From: Haloplanus salinarum
GTDB lineage: Archaea; Halobacteriota; Halobacteria; Halobacteriales; Haloferacaceae
Direction of reading: 5' to 3'
Length of the DNA: 64,000 bases
NCBI RefSeq assembly: GCF_024498175.1
Contig: NZ_CP101823.1
Coordinates: 496,001-560,000, forward strand
The notes beneath the pieces were generated by a model. The model saw nothing but the letters and a program-made list of their open reading frames with translations, ran no database searches and had not been told where the DNA came from. Every line of letters starts with the position of its first letter. The stretch's first letter is position 1. The position numbers and the translations under genes are program-made. This document shows positions 17,049 to 25,638 of the stretch, one piece after another.

Positions 17049-17573
17049 ATGGCGCTCTATAGCGTCCTCGGGATGGGCCTCCTGTTCGTGGGGGGCGTCC
17101 TGTTCGTCAACGGGCTGTGGTTGCTGGGACACGGATCGGACAGGGACGTGGCGACGTTCAACCTCCTGACCGGGTTGATTACGTTCCTGATCGTCCTCTG
17201 GTGGGGATTCGGCGGCGACGCCTCGGAGGGGACGCCGTTCAACGCGGCGGGAACCCTGTTGTTCTCGATGACGTATCTCTGGATCGCGGCGAACGCGTAC
17301 CGCGGCGTGGAGGACCAGCGCTCCTTTGGCTGGTACTGCTTTTTCGTCGCGCTCACGGCGCTGCCGACGGCGTATCTCGTCTTCCTCGGCGGTGACCTCG
17401 GTCTCACCGGTCTCTGGCTACTCTGGGCGGTGCTCTGGGCCGCGTTCTTCCTCCTACTGGGCCTCGAGCGCGACGAACTCACCGAACCGGTCGGCTGGTT
17501 CACCGCCGCGACGGGCGTCGCCACCGCCGTCGGCGGCTACCTGATGGCCGCCGGATTCTGGCCCTGGGCCTGA
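17049..17573 (+). CDS. AmiS/UreI-type amide or urea channel
   Basis: 174 residues, almost entirely hydrophobic, with six or seven predicted helices. It has the small size, Trp/Phe-rich helices and loop patterns (VGGVLFVNGLWLLG near the start, FNAAGTLLFSMTYLWIAANAY in the middle) of the AmiS/UreI family, which carries short amides or urea across the membrane. It is followed by formamidase 2 on the same strand and preceded by AT-rich promoter DNA; a GGAG lies just upstream of the ATG. Its position between two formamidase genes supports formamide or acetamide uptake. Confidence 0.85.
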   Translation: MALYSVLGMGLLFVGGVLFVNGLWLLGHGSDRDVATFNLLTGLITFLIVLWWGFGGDASEGTPFNAAGTLLFSMTYLWIAANAYRGVEDQRSFGWYCFFVALTALPTAYLVFLGGDLGLTGLWLLWAVLWAAFFLLLGLERDELTEPVGWFTAATGVATAVGGYLMAAGFWPWA

Positions 17574-17691
17574 CCGCATTTTATTTCTGATATGTAATAT
17601 GAATACAAACGTCAGTTGGTCTGATTTGTTACAATAACGTTAAGTCATTTTCCGAGACATTTCTTCCCGGGTTTAACGACCCCTGGTACCA

Positions 17692-18963
17692 ATGCCCGAA
17701 GTAAAATTCGAAGTCGACACGGACAGTCCGCCGGACGAGCAACCCGGAGCCAACCCGTTCAACCGGTGGCATCCGGACATCCCCGCGGCGGTGGAAGTCG
17801 ACGACGGCGAGACGGCGCGCCTCGAGGCCCTCGACTGGACGGGAGGGCAGATCACCGACAACGACGACCCCAACGAGGTACGGGACGTCGACCTCAATCA
17901 GGTCCACTATCTCGCCGGCCCCGTCCACGTCAACGGCGCCGAACCCGGCGACCTCCTGAAAGTCGAGTTCCTCGATATGGGGCCGCTCAACGGCCGCTCG
18001 GAGTTCGGCTTCACCGGCACCTTCTCCCAGCAGAACGGCGGCGGCTTCCTCACCGACCACTTCTCCGACGCCGCCAAGTCGATCTGGGACCTCGACGGCT
18101 ACACCGTCTCCTCCCGACACATTCCCGACGTCCGATACGAGGGGAAGATCCACCCCGGACTCGCCGGCTGTGCCCCGAGTCAGGAACTCCTCGAACGGTG
18201 GAACGAACGCGAACAGGAACTCATCGACAAACACGAGGCGGATCCCGAGTCCATCCAGAACCATCCGACCGGCGAGGAAGTGCCCGGGGTCGCCAACCCG
18301 CCGACCAAAGACGGCGCCCTGATGGGCGAGATGGATTCCGAGGAGGCCGATGCGGCCGCCGAGGAGGCCGCCCGGACCGTGCCGCCCCGCGAACACGGCG
18401 GCAACCACGACATCAAGGACCTCTCCATCGGATCGACCGTCTACTTCCCCGTCTACGTCGAGGGCGGGAAGTTCGGCATCGGCGACTTCCACGCCTCGCA
18501 GGGCGATGGCGAGATCACCTTCTGTGGCGCCATCGAGATGGCCGCCTACATCGATCTCAAGTTCGAAGTCGTCAAGAACGGGATGGAGGACCACGGCGTC
18601 ACCCACCCCATCTTCGAACCGGGTCACCGCGGCCCCAACTTCGAGGACTACGTCACCTTCTGTGGCTACTCGGTCACCGAGGACGGCGAACAGCATTACA
18701 TCGACTCCCATACGGCCTACCGGCGGGCCTGCCTCCAGGCCATCGACTACCTGAAGAAGTTCGGGTACACCGGTCAGCAGGCCCTCCACATCCTCGGGAC
18801 GGTGCCCATCGAAGGCCGGCAGAGCGGCGTCGTCGACGTGCCCAACGCCTGCTCGACGCTCGCGCTCCCGACCGGCGCCTTCGAGTTCGACCTCTCGCCG
18901 GGCAGCCTCGGCAACGCCGAGGACCGCGGCGACCTCGTCGTCACCGACGACCCGCTCGGCTGA
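17692..18963 (+). CDS. fmdA: Formamidase/acetamidase family protein (copy 2)
   Basis: 423 residues, clearly paralogous to the protein at 14071: both begin MPE-x-x-FEVDTD and share LDWTGGQ, NGGGFLTDHF, HASQGDGEITFCGAIEMA (copy 1: HFSQGDGEITFCGAIEMA) and the Tyr-rich FGYTGxQA segment. Expected reaction: amide hydrolysis to carboxylate and ammonia. It lies 118 bp after the AmiS-like gene; that gap is AT-rich and can hold its own promoter. Divergence between the two copies suggests different amide preferences, which the sequence cannot settle. Confidence 0.88.
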   Translation: MPEVKFEVDTDSPPDEQPGANPFNRWHPDIPAAVEVDDGETARLEALDWTGGQITDNDDPNEVRDVDLNQVHYLAGPVHVNGAEPGDLLKVEFLDMGPLNGRSEFGFTGTFSQQNGGGFLTDHFSDAAKSIWDLDGYTVSSRHIPDVRYEGKIHPGLAGCAPSQELLERWNEREQELIDKHEADPESIQNHPTGEEVPGVANPPTKDGALMGEMDSEEADAAAEEAARTVPPREHGGNHDIKDLSIGSTVYFPVYVEGGKFGIGDFHASQGDGEITFCGAIEMAAYIDLKFEVVKNGMEDHGVTHPIFEPGHRGPNFEDYVTFCGYSVTEDGEQHYIDSHTAYRRACLQAIDYLKKFGYTGQQALHILGTVPIEGRQSGVVDVPNACSTLALPTGAFEFDLSPGSLGNAEDRGDLVVTDDPLG

Positions 18964-18984
18964 TCGAGTGCGGAGGATCGACGC

Positions 18985-19293
18985 TCACCCGTCCGGGTCC
19001 CGATCCTCCATCGCCTCGTGGACGGCCGCGGTGAGTGCCCTGATGTCCGGACGCGACGCGTCGTCCTCCGACCGATCGGTTTCGTGATACCGCGCTCCCG
19101 CACGAAGTGCCAACTGTACCACGTCGTTCGTGTTCAGGATCGACTCGCCGGCACGGTCGTTCAGATCGTCCCGGATCCGGCTCAACAGCTCGCGGGTGTC
19201 GTTCGACAGCGTCACCGAGACACGCACCGCGTGTGGTGTCTCGTCGTGGAGTCGCGTCGCCTGCCGCGCGACGGCGTCGTCGTGATCGTCCAT
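18985..19293 (-). CDS. Small ribbon-helix-helix-like protein
   Basis: 102 residues and acidic. Residues 20-75 read as one short strand (AVRVSVTLSND) followed by two helices (TRELLSRIRDDLND, TNDVVQLALRAGARYH), the order of a ribbon-helix-helix DNA-binding fold. I cannot assign a named family. It is convergent with formamidase 2 and could regulate nearby genes, but nothing in the sequence shows a target. Confidence 0.6.
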   Translation of the reverse strand: MDDHDDAVARQATRLHDETPHAVRVSVTLSNDTRELLSRIRDDLNDRAGESILNTNDVVQLALRAGARYHETDRSEDDASRPDIRALTAAVHEAMEDRDPDG

Positions 19294-19370
19294 GTTCCGT
19301 CCGTCGCGAGGAAGCGTCTAATGTATTGCCCCGGCTGGTACGGAACGGTGGCGTACCGAAATCGATGGAA

Positions 19371-19646
19371 TCAGTTGTTCGTGCTGGGTTCGGTCTCGTC
19401 GTCCGCCGTGGCCGTCTCCTCGGTCGTGGTCGTCGAGGAGTCGCCGCTCGAGGGATCGGCGCCCTCCTGGAGTTCCTCCTCGATCTCCTCGCGCCCGCGT
19501 TTGAACTCGCCCATCGCCTGGCCGGTCGAGCGAGCCAGCTTGGGGATCTTGTTCGCCCCGAACAGCAAGACGAGGACGAAGAGGACGATGAGCAACTCCG
19601 GCCCGCCGGGCAACCCGGGGAACAGTGGGACGATTGGGTCGTGCAT
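19371..19646 (-). CDS. tatA: TatA/TatE twin-arginine translocase subunit
   Basis: 91 residues from ATG 19646. A short N-terminus leads into one membrane helix (GPELLIVLFVLVLLFGANKIP), then the amphipathic helix LARSTGQAMGEFKRGREEIEEEL and a Ser/Thr/Glu-rich tail. The FG motif at the end of the membrane helix is the TatA signature. It forms the pore-associated component for folded-protein export, which haloarchaea use for most secreted proteins, including the halocyanins in this window. A TATA-like CCTATAATCG about 27 bp upstream supports a leaderless start at this ATG rather than the preceding GTG. Confidence 0.92.
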   Translation of the reverse strand: MHDPIVPLFPGLPGGPELLIVLFVLVLLFGANKIPKLARSTGQAMGEFKRGREEIEEELQEGADPSSGDSSTTTTEETATADDETEPSTNN

Positions 19647-19787
19647 CACTACCTCGGGGTAGCCGATTGGCGATTATAGGCTTTTTGGACCGGTCAGTCC
19701 GACTCGACACCCCGACGACCCAGTCCGGCCGTCCGGCCGGATCGCCGCAGCCGACAGTATAATAGCCGCCACCGACGAACGGGGACC

Positions 19788-20261
19788 ATGGTCGACATCG
19801 GCGACGAGGCTCCCGATTTCACTGCGCCGCTCGCGAACGGTGACGTCGAGACGTTCACTCTCTCGGAGCACCTCGACGAGTCACCCATCGTCCTCGCGTT
19901 CTTCCCCGCGGCGTTCACCCCCACTTGCACCAGCGAGATGTGTTCGTTCCGCGATCACATGGCCGAGTTCGAGGCCATCGACGCGACGGTGTACGGCATC
20001 AGCGTCGACCTCCCCTACACCCTCAACGAGTTCCGCGAGCGGAACGACCTGAACTTCGGGCTCATCAGCGACGAGCGCCGGGAGCTGATCGACGCCTACG
20101 GCGTGGCGTCGTCGTTCTCCCCGCTCGAGATGCGCGTCGCCCGGCGGGCGGTGTTCGTCGTCGACGGCGACGGTACCGTCACGTATCGGTGGGTCGGGGA
20201 CAACCCCAAACAGGAGCCGGATTACGAGGCGGTCCGCGAGGCGGCGGCCGAGACGGCCTGA
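19788..20261 (+). CDS. Peroxiredoxin (AhpC/TSA family)
   Basis: 157 residues with a thioredoxin-like fold. The active site is PAAFTPTCTSEMC: peroxidatic Cys47 with Thr44 and Pro40 in the usual places, and Cys52 as a likely resolving Cys. It reduces hydrogen peroxide or organic peroxides with thiol donors in the cytoplasm. A TATA-like TATAATAG lies about 30 bp upstream of the ATG. Its stop codon TGA is the first three bases of palindromic element R1 (20259-20344). Confidence 0.92.
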   Translation: MVDIGDEAPDFTAPLANGDVETFTLSEHLDESPIVLAFFPAAFTPTCTSEMCSFRDHMAEFEAIDATVYGISVDLPYTLNEFRERNDLNFGLISDERRELIDAYGVASSFSPLEMRVARRAVFVVDGDGTVTYRWVGDNPKQEPDYEAVREAAAETA

Positions 20262-20344
20262 TACTGTTTATTGTACGTCAGTACCGGTGGTTCGCCGGAC
20301 TGTCCTGGCGAACCACCGGTAAACAGTTACAATAGTCCGTACGA
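20259..20344. repeat. Palindromic element R1
   Basis: 86 bp. The terminus TGATACTGTTTATTGTA starts on the stop codon of the peroxiredoxin gene. The core is a perfect 15-bp stem, TACCGGTGGTTCGCC paired with its complement around a 10-base loop. The far end (ending GTCCGTACGA) resembles the other copies with a few changes. It lies upstream of the HD gene on the same strand. Confidence 0.9.
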
Positions 20345-20386
20345 GACCGACCGCGCGCTTTTGTGACTCGGGAGTGCACGGTGACT

Positions 20387-21205
20387 ATGGGCACCGACGA
20401 CGCCGACACCGACGACGCCGACGGCCGGAAGTACGATCCGGACGCGTCACACGCCTTCCCGGACGGGAAACTGAACCGGGTCCTCCCGGCCCTCGTCGAG
20501 GACCCCGAGGTGCGGACGTATCTCGACGCTCAGAACGTCAACGCCGTCACGCGCAAGGGGTACAACGATCACGGTCCGAAACACATCCAGATCGTCCGCA
20601 ACCGCGCCCTCCGGCTGTACGAACTCCTGAAACGGGCCGGCGTGGCGTTCAACGGGGCGACGGATCAGGGGCTGTCCGAGGCGGACGAACCGGTGATCGT
20701 CGCGCTCGCGGCCACGCTCCACGATGTGGGACACGTCGTCCACCGCGACCGGCACCCTTACTACTCCATCCCGCTCGCCGCGGACCTCCTCGACCGGTTC
20801 CTGCCCGAGTTCTACGACACCGAGGCGGCGGTCCGCGTGAAAGCCGAGACGCTCCACGCCATCCTCTGTCACCACACCGAGGAGGACCCGCTCACCCGCG
20901 AGGCGGGAGTCATCCGCGTCGCCGACGCCCTCGACATGGAGCGTGGCCGCTCCCGCATCCCCTACGAGAAGGGCGGCCGCGGGATCAACACCCTCTCGAG
21001 TCGGGCGATCCGCGACGTCTCGCTACGGGAGGGCGACGACAGGGCGGTCCTGGTCGAAATCGAGATGGTGAACGCCGCGGGCGTCTACCAGGTCGACAAC
21101 CTGCTCAAGGCGAAACTGGAGGACTCGACGCTGGAGGATCACGTCCGCATCGTCGCCATCAACACCAAAGAGGAGAGCGGGCTGGTCGAACGGATCGAAC
21201 TCTAG
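20387..21205 (+). CDS. HD superfamily metal-dependent phosphohydrolase
   Basis: 272 residues from ATG 20387. An acidic N-terminus precedes an HD domain: a first His in GPKHIQIV, the LHDVGH motif with following histidines (VHRDRHPYY), a His pair in CHHTEEDP and a later Asp in RVADALDMERGR. These would bind two metals and hydrolyse a phosphate ester or nucleotide; the substrate is unknown. A GTG at 20363 is in frame, but a GCGCTTTT box about 30 bp upstream of the ATG makes the ATG the better start. It runs convergent into mscS with a 4-bp overlap (21202-21205). Confidence 0.85.
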   Translation: MGTDDADTDDADGRKYDPDASHAFPDGKLNRVLPALVEDPEVRTYLDAQNVNAVTRKGYNDHGPKHIQIVRNRALRLYELLKRAGVAFNGATDQGLSEADEPVIVALAATLHDVGHVVHRDRHPYYSIPLAADLLDRFLPEFYDTEAAVRVKAETLHAILCHHTEEDPLTREAGVIRVADALDMERGRSRIPYEKGGRGINTLSSRAIRDVSLREGDDRAVLVEIEMVNAAGVYQVDNLLKAKLEDSTLEDHVRIVAINTKEESGLVERIEL

Positions 21206-22095
21206 TCCGAGACGACCGTCTCGTCGACGCCGGCGAGTTCGAGCGAGCCACCGAGGGTCCGGTTCGGGTAGGGGATGTTGATATCCTCCTCGTCGAACCG
21301 CTCTTTGACGCCCGTGACGTACTCGCCACGGGTCTTGACGAAGTCGGAGCGGCTGGGGTCGTCGATCCAGACCCGCGATTTGAGCACGACCGACGAGTCG
21401 CCGAGTTCGGTCAGCCGCACCGACGGCGCGGGGTCTTCGAGGATGTCGGGGTGGGCGTGGGCCTCCTCGAGGATGATCTCGTTCGCCCGCTCGATGTCGT
21501 CGTCGTAGCCGATGCCGAAGGGGACCTGCAGGCGGAGCTGCCCCTTGGCGACGGGGTTCTTGATGACGCCGTCGGTGAGGTGGGAGTTGGGGACCGTCAG
21601 GAGTTCGTTGTCGAAGGTCCGCACCCGCGATACACGGAAGCTGATGTCCTCGACGATGCCCGAGTTGCCGTCCCACTCGATCCAGTCGCCGATCTTGAAC
21701 GGCTTGTCGGTGAAGATGAAGACGCCGGCGACGAAGTTGGCGATGACGTCCTGCATGGCGAAGCCGATGGCCAGGGTCGCGGCCGCCGCGACCGTCGCCA
21801 GCGACTGCAGGAAGTCGCCGTAGCCGGCCATGCCGAACGCGACGGCGACCCCCGCGAACACCACCACCAGGAGCGTGAGCTTCCGGAGCGGCCGGCGGGC
21901 GTGTCGCTCCAGCCCTCGATTCTCCATGAGACGGTCCACCAGCGGGAGGACCACCGCGCGTCCGATCACGTAGACGGCGACGAGGACGACGACGAAGATG
22001 ACCGCCGAACCGATGGCGTCGGCGTACGGCACGCCGTTCCGACCGAGGAACTCCGCGAGTGCGCCGTTCTGGAGCGGAACCGCGGCCCCGGTCAT
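21202..22095 (-). CDS. mscS: MscS family mechanosensitive channel
   Basis: 297 residues. Three hydrophobic helices in the first 130 residues end with the pore-lining, Ala/Gly-rich third helix (VAAAATLAIGFAMQDVIANFVAGVF). The beta domain (GDWIEWDGNSGIVEDISFRVSRVRTFDNELLTVPNS) and the C-terminal alpha/beta domain follow. It relieves osmotic pressure in the cell membrane. Its start overlaps the stop of the yhbY-like gene (ATGA at 22092-22095), so the two are translationally coupled. Confidence 0.93.
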   Translation of the reverse strand: MTGAAVPLQNGALAEFLGRNGVPYADAIGSAVIFVVVLVAVYVIGRAVVLPLVDRLMENRGLERHARRPLRKLTLLVVVFAGVAVAFGMAGYGDFLQSLATVAAAATLAIGFAMQDVIANFVAGVFIFTDKPFKIGDWIEWDGNSGIVEDISFRVSRVRTFDNELLTVPNSHLTDGVIKNPVAKGQLRLQVPFGIGYDDDIERANEIILEEAHAHPDILEDPAPSVRLTELGDSSVVLKSRVWIDDPSRSDFVKTRGEYVTGVKERFDEEDINIPYPNRTLGGSLELAGVDETVVSD

Positions 22096-22340
22096 CGGTG
22101 CAGCACGGCCGTGTTGCCCCGCGTCTCGACGACGGCCGCGTTCGTCCGCTCCGCGAGGTCGGTCGCCAGCGACTCGACGTCGGTTCCGCCCTGGGCCGAG
22201 CGCAGGAACTTCACTTTCACCAGCTCCTCCCCCTTCAGTTGGTCGTCACACTCGTCGACGACGGTGTCGACGCCCCCCTTGCCGACCCACAGGGTCACGT
22301 CGAGGTCGTGGGCCCGCTTGCGCAACGCTTGCGTATCCAT
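22092..22340 (-). CDS. YhbY/CRM-domain RNA-binding protein
   Basis: 82 residues, consisting of a single CRM domain: the GxxG loop is VGKGG, followed by LVKVKFLRSA and the closing AAVVETRGNTAVLHR strand. Such stand-alone CRM proteins associate with the large ribosomal subunit precursor. It heads a two-gene operon with mscS. An AT-rich box (TTTATATTAA near 22370) about 27 bp upstream fits a leaderless ATG. Confidence 0.9.
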   Translation of the reverse strand: MDTQALRKRAHDLDVTLWVGKGGVDTVVDECDDQLKGEELVKVKFLRSAQGGTDVESLATDLAERTNAAVVETRGNTAVLHR

Positions 22341-22439
22341 ACCCGCAACTGACTCCGAATCGGTTTGAAACTTTATATTAACGACCCGGAAACCGCGTCG
22401 ACGGCGCGGGAACCGACGGAATCGGCGCCGCCACGGCGC

Positions 22440-22715
22440 TCACTCGTATGGGTAGCGGGCCGTCGCGCCACAGTCACACCGGACGACCACGTGCCCGTCC
22501 GCCAGCCGGACGCGGGCGTTCCGCCCCGGTCGGAGGTAGGCGTCACACGCGTCACAGGTGAACCGCCGGAACGATCGGGGGAGCGTGAGGCGGTTGCGCT
22601 CGGCGATCCGCCGGGCGAGGCGGACGTACCGCCGGGCGCGGTCGGGGTCGTCCGCCGCGACCGCCTCCCGAGCGAGCGCGGCCAGCCGGTCGATCCGTTC
22701 CTCGGCGATGCCCAT
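22440..22715 (-). CDS. rnp4: Ribonuclease P protein component 4 (Rpp21/Rpr2)
   Basis: 91 residues from ATG 22715. An N-terminal helical region (IAEERIDRLAALAREAVAADDP, RARRYVRLARRIAERN) leads to a zinc ribbon with CDAC and CDC pairs and the typical RLTLPRSFRRFTCDAC and RPGRNARVR blocks. It is one of the archaeal protein subunits of RNase P, which removes tRNA 5' leaders. The YhbY gene nearby on the same strand is another RNA-related gene, a linkage common in archaea. Confidence 0.93.
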   Translation of the reverse strand: MGIAEERIDRLAALAREAVAADDPDRARRYVRLARRIAERNRLTLPRSFRRFTCDACDAYLRPGRNARVRLADGHVVVRCDCGATARYPYE

Positions 22716-22794
22716 ACTCGAATCCGGCCGGGCGGTGGCAAAGGCCTTCCGACAGACCGGTAGCGTGAAAACCGTCACCGCGCAATCGACCCCC

Positions 22795-23847
22795 GTGCGG
22801 GTGTTGAACTACCTCGAACTGGCGGACCGACTCGATCGGAGCGGGATCGGGACCGCGGCCGACCAGCAGCGCGCGGCCCTGGCGACGACCGACGTGTCGG
22901 TGCTCACGTCGCCGTGGACCGGCGGATCGCCGCCGCGAGCCCTCGGTGCGGCGCTCCGCGGCGGCGACGTCTTCCGGTCGTACGACGTCGCGCACTGCAA
23001 CATGATCGGGCCGGGATCGATCGCGGTGGCCCGCCACGCGAAGCGGACCGGGACGCCGCTGGTGCTCCACGCCCACGTCACGCGCGAGGACTTCGCCGAG
23101 AGCTTCCGGGGGTCGACCCACCTCGCCCGCCCGCTCGGGCGCTACCTCCGGTGGTTCTACTCGCAGGCCGACCTCGTGCTCTGTCCCAGCGCCTACACGA
23201 AGCGAATCCTGGAGTCGTACCCCGTACGGGCGCCGATCCGGCCGATCACCAACGGTGTCGACGTCGACTCCCTCTCCGGCTTCGAGTCCCTCCGCGGGGA
23301 GTACCGCGACCGCTTCGACCTGGAGGGCCTGGTCGTCTTCTCCGTCGGCAACGTCTTCGAGCGCAAGGGGCTCACTACCTTCTGCCGCCTCGCCGAGGCG
23401 ACCGACTACGAGTTCGCGTGGTTCGGCCCCTACGACACGGGGCCACAGGCCTCCGAGACGGTCCGGCGCTGGGTGCGGAACCCCCCGGAGAACGTCACGT
23501 TCACGGGCTGGGTCGACGACAAGCGCGGCGCCTTCGCCGCCGGCGACGTCTACTGCTTCCCGACGAAGGCGGAGAACCAGGGTATCGCCGTCCTGGAGGC
23601 GATGGCCTGCGGGAAGCCGGTCGTCCTCCGCGACATCCCCGTCTTCGATGAGTTCTACACCCACGAACACGACTGCCTGAAATGTTCGACCCGGGCGGAG
23701 TTCCGCGCGGCGCTGGACCGACTGGCCGACGACCCGGACCTGCGGGCGCGCCTCGGCGAGAACGCGGCGGAGACGGCGGCCGAACACTCCCTGGAGCGGG
23801 TTGGCGAGAAACTCGTCGACGCCTACGACGAAGTCACAAGCGATTAA
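22795..23847 (+). CDS. Glycosyltransferase, GT4-like
   Basis: About 350 residues from GTG 22795 (VRVLNYLELADRLDRSGIGT). It is a two-domain GT-B glycosyltransferase: acceptor half with AHCNMIGPGSI and CPSAYTKRIL, donor half with FSVGNVFERKG and the sugar-nucleotide motif TKAENQGIAVLEAMACGKPVV. GTG codons at 22765 and 22801 are also possible starts. It is divergent from rnp4 and followed 24 bp later by a second GT4-type gene, so the pair probably acts on one lipid or surface glycan. Sugar and acceptor cannot be inferred. Confidence 0.85.
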   Translation: MRVLNYLELADRLDRSGIGTAADQQRAALATTDVSVLTSPWTGGSPPRALGAALRGGDVFRSYDVAHCNMIGPGSIAVARHAKRTGTPLVLHAHVTREDFAESFRGSTHLARPLGRYLRWFYSQADLVLCPSAYTKRILESYPVRAPIRPITNGVDVDSLSGFESLRGEYRDRFDLEGLVVFSVGNVFERKGLTTFCRLAEATDYEFAWFGPYDTGPQASETVRRWVRNPPENVTFTGWVDDKRGAFAAGDVYCFPTKAENQGIAVLEAMACGKPVVLRDIPVFDEFYTHEHDCLKCSTRAEFRAALDRLADDPDLRARLGENAAETAAEHSLERVGEKLVDAYDEVTSD

Positions 23848-23871
23848 CCCCTGCTTGCCGAACCGCCGGCA

Positions 23872-24975
23872 ATGCGTTCGGTCGCCGCCTTCACCGATAC
23901 CTATCTGCCCACGGTCAACGGCGTCACCTACACGGTCCAGACCTGGCGCGACTGCTGGGGCGACCGCGGCGGCCGCATGGACGTGGTGTACCCGCGGACC
24001 GACGGCTACGCCGCCCGAGCCGGCGAGTATCCGGTCCGGAGCCTCCCCTTTCCATTCTACCCCGGATTCCGCCTCGGCGTCCCCTGGATCCCACGCCGGG
24101 TTCGCGACGTCGACGTCGTCCACGCGCACACGCCCTTCGCGGTGGGCTTGGCGGGCCTCCGCCTCGCCGCCCGACACGACCGACCGCTGGTCGCCTCGTA
24201 TCACACGCCGACCGCGGAGTACGCCGACTACGTCGCGCCGAGCGAGACGGTCGAGGCGCTCGTCGAACGGGTGAGCGAGCGGTACGAACGGTGGTTCCTC
24301 GACCGGGCCGACGCCGTCGTCGCGCCGAGCGAGGCGACCGCCACCCACCTCGTCGACGAGGTCGGCGTCGCCACGCCGGTGACGGTCGTGCCGAACGGCA
24401 TCGACACGGAGCGGTTCCGCCCGGTCGATCCGGCGTCCTTCCTGTCCCGCCACGACCTCGACGACGCCGGCACGCTGATCGGCTACACCGGGCGACACGG
24501 CTACGAGAAGCGCCTTGGGGACCTCGTCGACGCCGCGGCGGACCTGGAGGCGACCGTCGTCTTCGGCGGCGACGGCCCGGCCCGTGCCGACCTCGAAGCC
24601 CGCGCGGCCGAGCGGGGCGTCGACGCCCGATTCCTCGGCTTCCTGGACCGCGAGGAACTCCCCGCGTTCTACAGCGCCCTCGACGCCTTCGTCTTCCCGA
24701 GTCCGGTCGAGACACAGGGGCTCGTCGCGCTGGAGGCAAACGCCTGTGGCACGCCGGTCGTGGGGGCGGACGACGGCGCCCTCGCCAACACCGTCGTGGA
24801 CGGCGAGACCGGCTATCACTTCGAGACGGGCGACGTCGCGGCGCTCCGCCGGGCGGTTCGGCGGACCCTCGACGAGCGAGACCGACTCGGGGAGACGTGT
24901 CTCGTGGTGCGGGACCGACACGCGGTCGACCGAGCGGTCGACCGCCTCGCCGAGGTCTACGACCGCGTGAGCTGA
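23872..24975 (+). CDS. Glycosyltransferase, GT4 family
   Basis: 367 residues with the GT-B layout: N-terminal acceptor domain beginning RSVAAFTDTYLPTVNGVTY, then VHAHTPFAVGLAGL and YHTPTAEYADYV, and a donor domain with VVPNGIDTERF, YTGRHGYEKRL, FGGDGPARADLE and the E-x7-E region PSPVETQGLVALEANACGTPVV. The opening resembles glycolipid and mannosyl/glucosyl transferases that act on membrane lipids. Second gene of the glycosyltransferase pair. Its stop TGA is the first codon-sized unit of palindromic element R2. Confidence 0.88.
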   Translation: MRSVAAFTDTYLPTVNGVTYTVQTWRDCWGDRGGRMDVVYPRTDGYAARAGEYPVRSLPFPFYPGFRLGVPWIPRRVRDVDVVHAHTPFAVGLAGLRLAARHDRPLVASYHTPTAEYADYVAPSETVEALVERVSERYERWFLDRADAVVAPSEATATHLVDEVGVATPVTVVPNGIDTERFRPVDPASFLSRHDLDDAGTLIGYTGRHGYEKRLGDLVDAAADLEATVVFGGDGPARADLEARAAERGVDARFLGFLDREELPAFYSALDAFVFPSPVETQGLVALEANACGTPVVGADDGALANTVVDGETGYHFETGDVAALRRAVRRTLDERDRLGETCLVVRDRHAVDRAVDRLAEVYDRVS

Positions 24976-25058
24976 TACTGTTTATTGTAAGTCAGTACCG
25001 GTGGTTCGCCGGACTGTCCTGGCGAACCACCGGTAAACAGTTACAATGATCCGTATGA
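24973..25058. repeat. Palindromic element R2
   Basis: 86 bp, differing from R1 at only a few positions. It starts on the stop codon of the glycosyltransferase (TGATACTGTTTATTGTA), carries the same 15-bp stem TACCGGTGGTTCGCC and the same 10-base loop, and ends ATGATCCGTATGA, 13 bp before the stop of the convergent gene at 25072. Confidence 0.92.
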
Positions 25059-25071
25059 GAACGGGCCGCGG

Positions 25072-25509
25072 TCAGTCGTCTTCGAGCGCCTGTGCGATCC
25101 GCTGGAGCTGTCGGGTGGCGTCGCGCACCTCGTCCCTGAGCTGTCGGACCTCGCGGACGAGCTCTTCGTTCCCCACCGACTCCTCCTCGCCGCGGCCGCC
25201 ACCCATGCCGGGCGGGCCACCGCCGCCGCCGCCCATCCCCGGCGGACCGCCGCCCATGCCGGGCGGGCCACCACCGCCGCCGCCCATCATGCCGCTCATC
25301 ATCTGTGCGAAGGGGTTGCCGCCCTCGCCGCCGCCCATCATCTCCTCGGGGTCGGGACGCTCGCCCTCCTCGCGTTCCTCGGCGCGGCGTTCGCGGATCT
25401 CCTCGACGCGCTCGCGGAAGGACTTCTCCTCGCCGTCGCCCTCGCCGCCCTCCACGTCGCCGGTTTCGCCGTCCGCAGTCTCGGACTCGTCGCCAGTGTC
25501 GTCTGCCAT
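25072..25509 (-). CDS. Gly/Pro/Met-rich acidic protein with coiled-coil end
   Basis: 145 residues from ATG 25509. The N-terminus is acidic, then a charged helix (FRERVEEIRERRAEEREEGE) and a low-complexity stretch of MMGGGEGGNPFAQMMSGMM followed by repeated GGGGPPGMGG blocks. The last 40 residues form a helix (ELVREVRQLRDEVRDATRQL). No catalytic motif is seen and I do not recognise a function. The CTTTTC box about 27 bp upstream favours this ATG over the one at 25530. Convergent with the glycosyltransferase across R2. Confidence 0.65.
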   Translation of the reverse strand: MADDTGDESETADGETGDVEGGEGDGEEKSFRERVEEIRERRAEEREEGERPDPEEMMGGGEGGNPFAQMMSGMMGGGGGGPPGMGGGPPGMGGGGGGPPGMGGGRGEEESVGNEELVREVRQLRDEVRDATRQLQRIAQALEDD

Positions 25510-25638
25510 GCGACCGAGTTCACGAGCCATGCCGAAAAGGGTTGCCGTCTTCGGAACGATGCCGCCGCGATCGGTCGCCGGCTTCCGTCGGCCGGACGAC
25601 GACCGTGTCACCGTCCAGTCGCCGTCTCACGACGCTCC

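Noticed and set aside
16980-17060. Leader ORF at 17003 upstream of the AmiS-like gene as another member of the leader-ORF set
   Set aside because: It is in a different relative frame and not tied to a motility element, so it serves better as a negative comparison.
16927-17169. Plus-strand ORF starting at 16927 through the AT-rich gap
   Set aside because: Composition is unlike coding DNA here (AT-rich, Cys/Tyr/Asn-rich product), and it overlaps the AmiS-like gene in another frame.
20259-25058. R1 and R2 as simple Rho-independent-type terminators
   Set aside because: The stems are followed by AAACAGTTACAAT, not a U-tract, and the conserved sequence extends to both outer termini well beyond the hairpin. 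A terminator role is still possible but does not explain the conserved ends.
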